From Platynereis dumerilii (taxonomy: Eukaryota > Annelida > Polychaeta > Phyllodocida > Nereididae), in the NCBI GenBank assembly GCA_026936325.1, contig JAPTHN010000074.1, positions 930,001-994,000 of the forward strand: a DNA stretch of 64,000 bases. The letters are read 5' to 3'. How positions within the stretch are numbered: the first letter of the stretch is position 1; every line of letters starts with the position of its first letter. Both the position numbers and the translations under genes were made by a program. Shown in pieces: positions 45,513 through 57,661 of this stretch. The notes beneath the pieces were generated by a model. The model was not told the origin of the DNA, ran no database searches, and saw nothing but the letters and a program-made list of their open reading frames with translations.

Positions 45513-46389
45513 ACCTTTACATAGGTAATGTTTCTTTTTGAGATATCACGAAAAAGCATTGTTGCATAATAACTGGGAACGCAGCGTATACTTCATATTA
45601 TGCTTGTACCATAAAGCATTTATAAACAATCGTTCAATTCTGACATTTCGTTGTATGTACACACTTAAAATGAAGTGTAATAAATACAATTTTATAACTG
45701 AAAATGTTAGCCTTGTCTTCATTTGGCATTTATGGAATATTCTACAAGATTGAGTACTTATGAATCAAATGCATGACTGTTTGTGAGTTTTACGTTACAT
45801 CACCACCTGGTTATGAGACAAGTTGCAAACATGATAAGAGAAAATAAAGGAGAAAAAGAAAGAAAACACATTTTAATCATTCAAGGCTATAGCTCTGTCA
45901 AGTTTCTATACAAGACAGTATAGTGCCCATCATCACAAGGTCTCAATCCACATGATCATTCTGTGCTGGCACTTTTGCGGAAGAAGCCTGCAAGACATCA
46001 CAGACTTGTTGAAGGCCTGCACTAAATCTGCGTTGGAGAAAAGGACACAAAGTTGCTTTTTGACACTCATACATCATTTAGGCCCACTGTAGGAAAGTTG
46101 TCAATGCAAAATGAGCTCAGATTGAATAGATTATCTCTAGAAAGGCTGTTCTTTGATAATATACAAGACTTTTTAAAATTATTGTTGCAATAAGTTGCTA
46201 TCCAAAAAAAGATGCATTAATGTGAAAAGCTTCTAGATCACCCTTAATGTGTTGTGCATATAGGTCATAGGACTGAATCTGGTGCCAGAATTAGATGAGT
46301 CCCCAACTGTGGTTAGAATAATTAATTTTATTAATCATTACACAAGTCAAATAATTGGCTAATATTTCTATATTTCATATCTAAAAGTG
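45513..46389. other. Unassigned intergenic DNA between the ADGF genes
   Basis: AT-rich; no supported gene, RNA or repeat. Confidence 0.3.
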
Positions 46390-46740
46390 CAATTACGAAC
46401 AGTAACGCCTCCGCAGGTCTCGGGCCTCCTCGTGGCGGAGGGCAGAAACGCTAAGGTGAAGACCTCTATCCTTAGTGACCAACATGAGACAGTGCGACAG
46501 GGGAATATCAATGGTTATGTCAAATACCAAGTTTCAAAACGGGGTCGTACGTCAACCGGGTAACCAAGGTGCGCGTCCCTCTGCGGGAAACCAGGCTGAG
46601 ATTGAAAAGTTTGCGACTGGACTACCAAGATTCCAATGGACAAGGACATCCTCGGATGACTTAATCAATTGACCCTGACTGCCCCCCACAAATGTTGAAG
46701 ACTGAAAATTGGCTTGTCGTAAGAGGAGATTAGAAGTCGC
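46390..46740 (+). other. GC-richer unclassified repeat-like segment
   Basis: A local rise in GC, with CGCCTCCGCAGGTCTCGGGC and CTCGTGGCGGAGG forming a strong short hairpin near 46410-46440. The following 230 bp is open in one frame (46475-46672) but resembles no domain I know. It may be a fragment of a retroelement leader. Confidence 0.3.
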
Positions 46741-47253
46741 TGGACGATTTGTCACCTGTTGTTCTTTATGAAGTCATTGCTGAACAGAGTGACTACAGAG
46801 TAGCAGACTGTATAAAGCACCAAAACAAAGGAACATTCCTTCTTCAACCACTGGATAACAAACAAAAAGAGAAATTGACATGCATCCATCAGATAGGCAA
46901 TACCCAAGTCACTATTGAACCTTTCAAGAAACCAGGTAGAGGCATTATCTTCTTCATTATCGGGCCGACAATGTACTCTGTAGGGCTGACAATGAGGCTC
47001 TTGGGCTGCCAAAAACCTATGTCGGCCCTCATTGCTCATGTTATTGTTATAGTAAAATGTTTCAAAACATTGCTAAGACACATCATAACCCATGCTTAGT
47101 TGTAGCTGGACTTAATCTATTTAGGGCTCCATTTTGAGAACTTTTAATGGAATGAAAAATCCTTTTGCAGCTATATATTTAATGCCTAACTTTAGGGAGA
47201 CAACTGTCTGACTCCGGGTTACCCGTCTTCTTTTTTGTTTCCAAAATGTACCA

Positions 47254-48153
47254 TATAGAGTAGCGCGGGGCATGCAGCCCCCCTTAACTTCGAGGAGCGA
47301 TTTGACCTACTTTTTGTGGTCGATTATTTGAATGCTTATGCTGCCAGGAAGGGATCACTTAACTCTACTTATAACTAGTGAAACAAATGTCTACCAATTT
47401 TAATAAAGGAGTTACGGCCCTTTTTGTAAAAAAATTAAAATGGCCTTCTTACCCCACCCATCGGGCAAGAAGCCCCCCTATTATAATCCTATGGAAATTT
47501 TTTTTGCGAGCGCATTCAGCTTGAAAGTTATTTCTTGGGGTTCTTCTATCATTTTTAAGGCATTCTATTCACTTTTTCTGAATTTCAGAATTTTTCTGTT
47601 TATATATTTATTTTTTAATATTTTTTGCCCTTTTTCAATTTCGGCCAAACTTTTTTCTATTTCAATTAGTTATTCTATCAAGATTTAAGGTAAAGTACAC
47701 ATTATTAAATGGTTCCTGAAGCAGCTTCGAGGCCTCAGTGAAGGGGGCCCCATGCCCCATACCATGTGGGGCCTCTCGCCCCAAACCCACATATTTTAAT
47801 TTGACGTCTATATTTTGAGCTAAAATGCAAAAACCATGATCCAAATCACATTCATGTGATGTTCATAAAGTGAAGCAATGTAGATATCCATTACACTTTT
47901 TAAAATTTCAAAAGTTATTTCTGACAACCACTTTCAAAGAATTAATCAAAGTTACAAAAACCATACACCTTTTTTTGTTTCTTTAATTACGACTATGGTT
48001 TGGTGCTGAATGCCTTGAAAATTTGTGACGTCACCTAAAAAGCCTCTAGCTTCAATCCTATCAATAAGAAAAATCACCAAAAATGTAAGTTTAGAAATAA
48101 CCCTGGGGGGGCTTCTCACCTAACCCGGGCTTCTTGCCCCGACCCACTCTATC
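47254..48153. mobile_element. Non-autonomous element with GGGGCAAGAAGCCCC-type words
   Basis: TAGAGTAGCGCGGGGCATGC on the left (about 47257) faces GCCCCGACCCACTCTA on the right (ending about 48153). Words of the type GGGGC(A)AGAAGCCCCCC recur inside (about 47460, 47755, 48110, 48130). Ends are approximate. Confidence 0.45.
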
Positions 48154-48373
48154 CAATGTTATAATTATGCAAATTAGCAATTTTGTATTAGAGTTAGGGA
48201 AAACGTTCAATTTGAGACCCTGGTTGATAACGCGAACCCATAAGCCTTCATATTTACATGACATTTTGCATATATTATATCTAATTTCGGGTATTGTCTA
48301 GTACATAAGAAATCAATATCTGACACGAGCAAATTAGTGCAACCCAGAAAAAGTGCCTTAGTTTTTGAGTTAC

Positions 48374-48751
48374 AGTTTGTCACGTCAAGCATTGAGACAG
48401 AAATTAGCCCTTTTTGTACAGGCCATAAAAATCAAAAAAATAAGATTGGAGGTTATCTAATACCAAATTTGACTGGAACTAAGTCTGGGGTGGCGATGCA
48501 GTGCACTTTTGTGTAACAGTGCTGACCTATGAGATTGGCAGCATTGCAAAGTCAACAATTCGCGAAAATGTGACTGCCATTTTCATGAATTGTCAAATAT
48601 CGGACAAAAACGGGATCAAAACTTTGTGAAAATGTGATATTCATATTACAACAGAGCTAAGCTACACATAGGTAAGTGTATTTCTTCTGTAGGACTTCTG
48701 GTTGCCAAGATATCTGGCAAAACGTCTGTCCTTTGCTTGACGTGACAAACT
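48374..48751. mobile_element. MITE with perfect 17-bp inverted ends
   Basis: AGTTTGTCACGTCAAGC (48374-48390) has its exact reverse complement at 48735-48751. The next 70 bp on the left, beginning ATTGAGACAGAAATTAGC, recurs at the right edge of the window (from 63912). Confidence 0.65.
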
Positions 48752-48958
48752 ATAGTGTGCATCATGACCGCACCACTTGAATTTGGTACCGTTGGAAAGA
48801 AGACATTCTGAACTTCATTTTCAAATGCCATGTAGAGTTCTAGCAAGGTCAGGGAAGCCAGGAGAATATTTGCATATAGAGCCATTTTTAATATGTGATA
48901 GCGAGTCGATTTGAAACTTTCCATATTTCACAAAATTTGGCTCAGATTGAACAAATAA

Positions 48959-49962
48959 TGTAGAGTCAAGTCTGGTAAATCCGTCCAGGAGGGTAAATCT
49001 GTCCACCCCCTAATATAGGCATATAATTATAATTGTTACATTTTTGTGAGTTGTAGATGGAAGAAAAACTCTTTTTTAAACTAATTTTGCCGTTTTTATT
49101 GTTTTGACAGCATTTTAAATGACATTTCAGAGGATTTAAAAGCTGATGACAAAACACAATGAATTCCTGTGACGTCATCAAGCCATTTTGTTAATAACAG
49201 GTTGTTGGGTTTGTGGGCCCATTTCAACGCAGAAAAAAAAGTATTAAAGTTAAACAATGAATGCATGATATGAATAATTGTATTATTCTTGTAGGATTTC
49301 TTAGATAACTGAATTCCAACTCCTTGAAAGGAGATTCAATGGAAATAAAAGTGGGTTTAGCATCATTATTTTACAACTGGCTTGACTGGGTGATTGTAAA
49401 TCCATCCACCCACTTCAAATGGTCTTTAAAAGTTATTTTATGACTTTTACTGTTTACAAATGGCATAAAACTGATTAAAGAAATTAGATTGAGCAATTAC
49501 ACCACTTGATTATGTTAAAAGGGTGTTTTAATTGTGATTGAGGCAGTCAATAGAAATTAGTTAACTTGACCTCTGTTGTTCGATTCTTCTATTACAAGTG
49601 TAACCAGTACCCCAATGTTCTAATATTGACAGACTATCCTTTGTTACAGTTATCATATTGCACAACTTTCAAAAATCACAAGATATGATAGGTATGTGTG
49701 ATATAATACTCTGTGGACGGATTTACCATCCTTGCTGGATGGATTTAGCAGCAACCTGGACGGATTTAGGTGCCCTAACCTTTAATTTTTGTTTCCATGG
49801 TTTCAGCAAAACTTATTCGAATATTTTACTTTCTTGGCTGCCAGCGGTAGTAAAGAACATGCTCCTTCAAATGTGCTAATTTTTATTTTTGCATCTAATA
49901 CCATTTTCCTGAAAATACAGTTATAGCCAAAAGTGGACGGATTTACCCTCCTTGACTCTACA
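48959..49962. mobile_element. Foldback element with repeated GGACGGATTTACC words
   Basis: TGTAGAGTCAAG (48959) faces CTTGACTCTACA (ending 49962). Next to each end and inside lie several copies of GGACGGATTTACC or its complement (about 48977, 49713, 49758 and 49933). No coding capacity. Confidence 0.65.
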
Positions 49963-50134
49963 GTGCAATTCCTCGACGGGGAGCACTATTTCATAAAAAC
50001 GAAACTTTTATTATTTATTGTTTATGTAGCTATGTTTTTAAGCCGTCCCAAATACAATTTCTCAGAAAAGTGTCCATTGCCACACTAAATCAACCAAAAT
50101 TATCTTAAAATACCGTGAACACTAAAGGAAAAGT

Positions 50135-50360
50135 TGTTTGTTTGTTTGTGTTTTACGCCTCTGCAGCACCTTAGTGGGCTATATCGAGGCAGGCGATCGC
50201 TGTATGATGATGAGATGAGAAGACTGTCTTTCAGTTGCCCCAGCATAGAACACTGGATACAACCCGCCTCCATTTAATGTCCCATGGGCTCGGACTAAAG
50301 TGAGTCCCCGGGGTGAGATTTTGAACCCACCCCCTCAAAGCCAGTTGACAAGCGCACTTA
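50135..50360 (-). mobile_element. tRNA-derived SINE with intact 15-bp target duplication
   Basis: CACTAAAGGAAAAGT flanks it exactly (50120-50134 and 50361-50375). On the minus strand it begins with a tRNA-like part including a B-box-like GGTTCAAAATCTC (about 50315-50327) and ends in GGCGTAAAACAC plus an ACAA repeat tail. Copy A keeps the uninterrupted target (CTTTTCCTTTAATG, 44858-44871), so the insertion postdates the duplication. Confidence 0.85.
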
Positions 50361-50375
50361 CACTAAAGGAAAAGT

Positions 50376-51004
50376 AGAACCATTGTTTCAAACATGGATG
50401 CATTCATATATATCCAATAAATAAATGTTATTCCCCTGTACTGAAATATCAATGAAATTACAGTCTTTGTGAAATAAGAAGCCAGACAAAATACAAAATT
50501 ATTACCAAACTCTCTCTCTTCTTTCCTTCGTTGAGATATCTCCTGTAAACCAATGAAAATAAAATTTAACCAATGTACTTGGAAATATCTTGAAATGAAT
50601 TGAGCTCACCCAATTGTAAAGTTCTGCAATTCCAATGGGAAACAAGAGGAGTAAGTTTTTGACTTGATGTCATGTTTTGTAGAGATCTAGGATTTGGTGG
50701 TGCGTCGCACAGGATGACAATAGTGTCCTTAAAATATTCTTAGCTGAATTTTCTGTTATTAGAATTTTAAGAACATGGTAGGCTTCTATTTTGAGGAAAA
50801 ATGTAGTTTCCTTATTTATTTTCAATGCATTTGAACAATATGGATTTCTTTGTCATGAAGGCACCCATGTTTGAAATCATGGTTTTATTTTGTATGAAGT
50901 GTTGCAGGGTATAATTATAATGTTAAAGGTATTTCATAATCATCTTGGTTGATTTTGGGTGGCAATGGACGCTTTTCCAGAAATGGTGTGATATGATTAA
51001 GGGG
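50376..51004. other. ADGF-B 3' flank
   Basis: Partly homologous to the 3' flank of ADGF-A (the word TGATTTTGGGTGGCAATGGA at 50951-50970 and its counterpart near 44320). No separate gene is seen. Confidence 0.45.
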
Positions 51005-54000
51005 TTATATAGAATTGTACATCCTAAAAAATACTGAAATGAATAGCATAGAACACAAAGAGATAGTAGAAGCGCTGTTCCCGTCATCTGGGTCTGTGAT
51101 TTCATATGCGTATGTGAAATTACCTAAGCTATGTTCAATGCCATCCCCTAAATTCACCGTTACTTCTACAGTGGATTCATCATTAGCAAAAATTTGCTCA
51201 GGGATATCAATGTCTAGGCGTTTGATGAGGGCCCTGACCTGGGGATCGACTCTTGCTGCAGAGGTTTGTATTGGTGCCTGACAGATGATGTGATTATTAG
51301 TGACATAAGTTACTTCTGTGGATTTCATGGTTCCAAAAGTACAAGTGATTTCCTTGCATATGGCTCGTTCAAAGTTCCTTCCATAAATGTGGACTGTGGT
51401 AGGCTTATTAGTTGCCCCTTCGTTAGGGAACATTCTACTGAACGTCGGCTCGTTAGCGATGAAGCTTGTGTTACAGGCAACTTCCTTCATATTGGCTATG
51501 TAGTTATTCCAAGCTGGAGTCCATTTTTGACTACTTGCTTCTTCCCTTTCTTCATTTGCCAAACTGCTGTAGCTGAGGGAGTAAGTAGCAAGAAGCTTCA
51601 GGTCAGCAAGAGTCAACCCCCACGCCATGAATATCTCGTACCAATCGATGGAAAAGGAGTCGTAGCCAAAAATTCCTGGATCATCTGCACCTAAGACGAT
51701 GGGAATGCCCCATTTGTAGTAAGTTAGAGCGGGATGAGATCGTAGATCAGGAACGTGACCCAGTATCTGGTTGCTCACAGGACACACCTCCACCGCAGCT
51801 CCTCTTGTTATGATCTCTTGCAAAAGTTGTGGATGTTTGATGAACCCAAGACCATGGCCAAACCGTTTCGCACCTAGCAGGAGAGCGTCGTAAATGTTTT
51901 CTATCGTAGCCACTGGTTCTTCGCTGTCTGGAGAAGTGAGCAAATCTGCTGGCCAGTTAGTCTCTCCTGTGTGCAAGTATAAAGGAATCCTATTGCCGTC
52001 ATCCAGGAAATTATCAAGGTAGGAAAGTAAAGAATTTCCTCTATCTTCATTCAACACTATATCAAATCCTATGATGTGCGTTGGATACTTTTGATGGAGG
52101 TTAATAGCTCTCTCCATGTCAGTTTTAATTTCTTCGTAAGACTTCTGATACCTAGTACTATAGATGATCCTTCTGTGGCCAATGAAACTAGGAAATCTTT
52201 CTTGGTAGTCTTCTATCAACTGCAATGTTAATTCTACTTCCAACTCTCCTTCCTGATTGTCCAAGTATTTATTTCCATTTGTGGAGCTACTGTTTCCTGA
52301 TGCGTCTATCTCGTACAACATTTCATCGGGGCCAAAATTCTTTCTTGTCTCCAGGTACTGTGCGCCTTCTGACATTGTTTGATTGTAAAGTGCCTCCAGA
52401 TAGAGCCGCTTGATGTTAACATTAGCTGTGAGCTGTGGGGATGCTCTGCCCCACAATGGTCCCATCTGGACCCACCTTTCCCCGGTGTCAGATGGGTAAT
52501 TCATCGCTCGGTCATCCATGACTCCAATGAGAGTCTGCTTAGCAAGAATTTCTTCAAAAGTGTAGTCAGAATCCTGGACTCGCACCCAGTCATTATCTTC
52601 CGGAGGATTGTGGAAGAAATCCAGAGTCCATGGATTCGTCGTTGAGTTATCCCTGACCATGTACAAGTACTGGAACTGGTCGGATTCAAAGATTAAACTC
52701 AGTTGTGTCTTCTTGCTTAGTTCATGATCTGGAAGAGATGAAAACTCAATTAAATTCAGATTCTTTTATTTGTTCCAAATTTTTGATTTACACTAAAGGC
52801 CTGTATAGTTTGCAGTGCAGTCAGCGAAGCAGTCGGGTGTGATTCAGGAATGTGTGGTGCATTCAGGTCTCGGTTTGCATTCTTTACTGGCTGTGGTGCA
52901 TTATGGAGAGGGTTATGGTTGGTGACAATGAACCTGAATGTAAGCACAGAAACAAAATATTTTTGAATTCAGCTGGATATTCATCCTTTTAAAATCTTAA
53001 TTGTACACTTGTATTTTGGAATTATATTAATTCAGATAATACTATTTATGAATAATTACATTTTAAAATTAATATAATCTTATGTTTAAATTGTACTAAC
53101 TTTCATGGGAATGCATGTTTCCTCCTTTGGGCAGTGGTTTTAAAGCTTTGTAAACCTCTGAATTGACGATGTTGTCCATTTCCTGTTCGATGGGTCTGGC
53201 TGGTCTGAATTCTCCCTGAGTCGCCTTGAACTCCTGCCATTTCAGGTATTGCAAGTAGTGGTCCACTATTTTCTCATCCTGCAAACGAAAATGGTATTTT
53301 AATATCTTTGTCACGATTACTATATAATCTTAATCACACCAAGGGTAAAACAACGAGTTTGTACTGTGGACTATGTGTATACTTAATTACTTGTGTTCTA
53401 TCTTTGCACAACTTGTTGTAGTCACTTCACTTGACTTTCTGTGTATTAACCTATGCTGCAACAAGTTTTACGATGTAACTAAAAAATGTGCTTTTTGTCT
53501 TGTGAGTCAGTTTGTGTTTTATGTTGAGACCTAATTAAATTATATTAAGACTGTATGAGTTAGACGAATATAATTTGCAAATCCTCTTGACTGTTGCTGA
53601 TACAGTTGGAAAAATTTGGAATTTTTTGTCATTTAGGACAGAAAATGGATAATCACAGATATGTTTCCTGTATTTAGTAGATTCCAAAATGCAAAAGTCA
53701 TAGGTTGTAAATGCATTTGTAAGCTAACAAGGCTAGATAATGCCATTATGCTTAAACATCAATATGAATGATTTACAAACCTAAAATGCAGTTTTTGTGA
53801 AACTATTCTTACTTTATTCAAATGGATTTGTAGGGAACAGTTTTTAAGATACCTATCGCCAAGAAATTTACTTAATTCTTGAAAAAGATATCTGTTATGC
53901 ATCATTTAAACTTCTTTATGGCATTTAGCAGGTTATAGCAGAACAAGAATGTGCTGCATTTATTATGAGTCTCAAAGGCAGGGCTCCCATACCAAGATAG

Positions 54001-56986
54001 GTTAGACTTACAACCAAATTGTGTATAGAAATGGAAAGCCAGGCTCATGAGCAACAAAATAATATCAAGATAATTGCCATTCTAGCATCATTCCTTCTGC
54101 CAGAAGTGTCTGAACAAGAGCAGTCTGCATAATATTTCACTATTGGTTAGATTGTTGAATTTGTTGTCAGTCTCAAAGACAGGGCTCTAATACATGATAG
54201 GTTAGACTTACAACAGCATTTTATACATCAATGAATAGCCAGACACACTAGAAATAAGAAAATATCAGGATAATTCCAGCACCATCCTTCACCAAGGAGC
54301 ATCCAAACAAGAGAAGTCAGACATAAATTTCACAAAATTGTTCAAGTGTCACTTTCTTCTCCTTTCTAAAAAAAAAAAACAGGGCTTTAGTACCATGATA
54401 GATTCCAGTTACAAGTAATCACTTCAATGGAAAGCAGGCTCACGAGGAACTAGTTACTGTCCAGAAAAGAAACATTTCCATAATTAGCCATAATCAGAGA
54501 GCATCTTAGCATGAGGGAACTGACATAATTCTCGCAAAAAAAGAGGGCGTCATTTTCTTGTTACTCTCACTTGTGCCTTCACAGATTCCAATACAAGAGT
54601 CGCAGCAACATTTTGTTACTGTTTCCTGACAGACCAGGTCATAAGCAAATCATCGACGTATGAATATTGAAAAAATTAAATCAGCGAACCGTGTATTTGA
54701 TCCATCAAAGGGTACATTCGATTCGACCTACTCTAACTACTCCGGAAGTTACGTATCTACTCCAGGAAGTGACGTTTCTACTCCGGGAGTAAACTACTCC
54801 AAGGTTGGTCCAAATCGAACATAACAGAGTAGTTAGAATCGTCATAACTTGGGGTTCCCTAGCAATTAGAATTCCCCAGTTGATGGCAATTACGACATCA
54901 ATTGACACCCTCAATCGATTGCTCTTAATTTATTGAATTGAAATACGGACATTCACACCAGAAAAAAGCAATTAGGCACTAAATCAAAGCTTCTGAAGAG
55001 TCATCTATCTTTGTAAACAATCCTACGTCATGGGATATCCCAATTTCTTGGAGTACTTCCTATCTACTCCAATCTACTCCGAACTACTCCCGGAAATGCA
55101 AAACGAATGACAGGGAGTAAACTACTCTACTCCAAGAGCACTTTGGAGCAGCGAAACGAATGTACCCCTTAATGACATTGTCCGTTTTGGCTGTGCTCTT
55201 GACACAACAACCTAATAATACAAAAGGTATCATTCTGAAATACAAAACCGTATTATGGCCTTTTTTCTGTATTCATTAGATAATTAGCTAACCAGGGCAC
55301 AATACGAAATTGCAAATTTTATTCTAACTGCATTTATATGCTTGTATTTAAAAGTTTTACATGCATTTTTATTTCATGCAGTAGCTATCCAGTGTAATGC
55401 CAAAAACTGATCCCGTATGAAATCATTCATCATTTAATACATGTATATCAGAAGTGGTGAGTCTTGTCTTGTCTAATTAGTGGTGGAAACATTTTATTTG
55501 CTGCTATTTATATCAAAGGGAACATCGCTGCCTTTGATATCCTATATTATAAGTCGCAGTTTGGGATATTTTCTTTATTTTTATGGACCTCGTCAATTCT
55601 TCATTACAGCATGCAATACATCAATCTTTCTGGCTCACTGCCCTCTAGACAGTGCCGCACCTTAAATTTATAGTTTTTACGGCTACGAGCGATTCAATTT
55701 TTTCTTTGCTATTCACCCCGTCAATTCTTTATTGATTACAGCATGTACATCAATCTTTCTGTCTCACTGCCCTCTAGACAGTGCCGCACGTTAGATTCGT
55801 AATTTTTACGGCTATGACTTTTCACATATTTTTGTTTCATCCATTCTTATGTTCTCATTGCAATGCATATTTTTCTAATGGGACATCTAGTCATCTATAA
55901 TACATGCATAAATTCTATAAGAAGGCTGAGATATGACCTGAAATGTCAAGGGAATGTTTCTTTTTTGCAAAACATAAAAAATCTCAATCAATTATCGTGG
56001 AATATTGTTGATAAGACAGGTTAAGTTCTCGATTACTATTACTATACTTTATTGATAAGACTGTGATCCATCTCAAGTTGTGCGACAATTGTTGATAGAA
56101 GGTTATTCAACCTAAGAGTTGTTGTTTTTTGGTTGACTTTTTATGATTGTGTAATGTTAAAATATACCACAATTGCACAATATTGTTCTAGTTGTATTAT
56201 TAATGAGTTGTTGCTTCACATTTAACTGTTTTACGTATTTATAATTATCAGTCTTTTCAAATGCAGAGGGCCAGAGGCATGAATACAAGTAAAAGAAAAT
56301 GGCATAATAAAGAAAAATTGAGGAAAGAGGAGAGCACTTTGTGGGGGAATGAGTCACAATAAGGGCACGTCTTTATTTGCATGTACCTGACCATCGGTCC
56401 ACACAAATAAGGATAAAACCGCTTCAAGGTTGCAACTGAAACTCACCAGGATTTTTAAATTCACCACAACGAAGAACAGATTAGATTTTGGTTGAGATCC
56501 ATCCAGCACATATTTTTAATACATGAGTGAGCCAAGATTTTCCAAAAGGAACAGCTTCCCCAATCTAACACAAGGGGCACTAATGTTGCCGGATATGGAG
56601 CACTCTCTAAAGAGTGCTATCACCTTGCTTATTATGTAATACAGTTTCAATTACTAGTGTTAAAAAAATATACCACCATTTTCATTAAATTTGTGTAAGT
56701 AACAGATCTACTTATATATTAATTTTGTTTGTCATTTGAAGCCTTGAAATACCCCCTTACTTCCTTACATTTAAAATTTTGTGAGCACCATGCAGGGTAG
56801 TTTACATTATAATATTGGTAATGGTTAATTACTTACAGAACTTAGTGAAGGCAATTGGACAGAATTTTGTGATTCCTCTTCTTTTAACTCCCCTCTTTGA
56901 ACAGAGTGGTCATAGACATTTTGTGGATATTCACCAAATGTTACATTGATGGCAATTACTGCTAAAATCCCAGCTTTAAGCCACAT
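51005..56986 (-). CDS. ADGF-B: paralogue of ADGF-A, same architecture
   Basis: Exons 56986-56837, 53278-53101 and 52728-51005 have the same lengths and phases as in ADGF-A and again encode 683 residues. Exons 1 and 2 encode identical protein in both genes (109 of 109 residues). Exon 3 differs at 4 positions in its first 20 codons and at 34 of the next 553. All catalytic residues (HSH, HTGETNW, FGHG, CPVSNQ, ADDP) are kept, as are the TIG-like domain and the hydrophobic tail. Differences cluster in the first 216 of those 553 residues, the receptor-binding insert. Introns are 3.6 kb and only 372 bp, against 2.3 and 8.8 kb in A. The gene lies tail to tail with A, 6.7 kb apart. An upstream in-frame ATG at about 57052 exists, but the start at 56986 matches A and begins the signal peptide. 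Confidence 0.92.
53975..54600. repeat. Three-copy tandem repeat, about 200-bp period, in ADGF-B intron 1
   Basis: CAGGGCT(C/T)..TACCA/CATGATAGGTTAGACTTACAA-type segments start near 53979, 54180 and 54381 and go on with shared words such as AATGGAAAGCCAGGCTCA and AACAAGAG. The third copy is the most diverged. Confidence 0.65.
54709..55168. mobile_element. TTAA-site foldback MITE in ADGF-B intron 1
   Basis: AGGGTACATTCG on the left faces CGAATGTACCCC on the right. The flanks are TCAA (54705-54708) and TTAA (55169-55172), probably one decayed TTAA duplication. CTACTCC and GGAGTA words recur throughout both arms. Confidence 0.65.
55592..55830. repeat. Direct tandem duplication, 138-bp period, in ADGF-B intron 1
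   Basis: CGTCAATTCTT...ACATCAATCTTTCTG and CTCTAGACAGTGCCGCAC...TTTTTACGGCTA occur twice, starting near 55592 and 55730. Confidence 0.75.
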
Positions 56987-57442
56987 ACTTTGGACAATCA
57001 CGATGCTGCTGTGCTGAGATTTGAGTGATGTCTGGAAATTTTTGCCCAACATCTAAATGATATCAACCTTAGGTTTAGTGTTGATTAGAAAAAGTATGTA
57101 GAGGAAGCTGGAGCAATGTGACCATGGTTCAACAAAGGTCCTCTGTTGAATCTAAAGGTTTTTTATCTCCATGACTTTATGTTGGATCATAATCTTACTA
57201 TTAAAACGATAACCTTGGGTGGGCATCAAAATCTGCTATGAATGCAACGTCATATTGGAGGTTACATTCAGATGACTTGTATTAGTGAGTTTGACCATAT
57301 TTGACAAAAGAAATATAATATTAGTCTTTAAAAATACTCTCAAGCTCACCAAAAGTATTAATTCATACACCTGGCTCATTGAAGTAAATGTTCCTCGAAG
57401 TCCTCCAAACAAACTTCTGTAAAAGCTTTTCGGCCATCCAAA

Positions 57443-57661
57443 CAGGGCCATATTAACCTATGGGCAAACGGGGCAGTTGCCCCGGGCCCATGACCTCAGG
57501 GGGGCCGATGAAGAAGCTGAAAAGAGTTGCGTCAGTAACGAAAGTGCGCTGGGTAACTGGCGCGCGAATGTACTTTTCAGAATTTAGAGCGTTTTTGGTG
57601 CACAAGGGGGCCCATTAGAAACAGTTTGCCCCGGGCCCAGAAATGCGCTTATACGGCCCTG
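57443..57661. mobile_element. hAT MITE with perfect 8-bp target duplication, upstream of ADGF-B
   Basis: CATCCAAA lies at 57435-57442 and 57662-57669. The ends are CAGGGCCATATTAACC and (inverted) CAGGGCCGTATAAGC. Inside, GCCCCGGGCCC occurs near both ends. CAGGGCC ends with 8-bp duplications are typical of hAT elements. I see no counterpart in copy A. Confidence 0.85.

Noticed and set aside
47440-47688. A hydrophobic 82-codon frame (rich in F, I, L)
   Set aside because: It arises from T-rich DNA inside a repeat-like element; such frames look like membrane proteins by composition alone.
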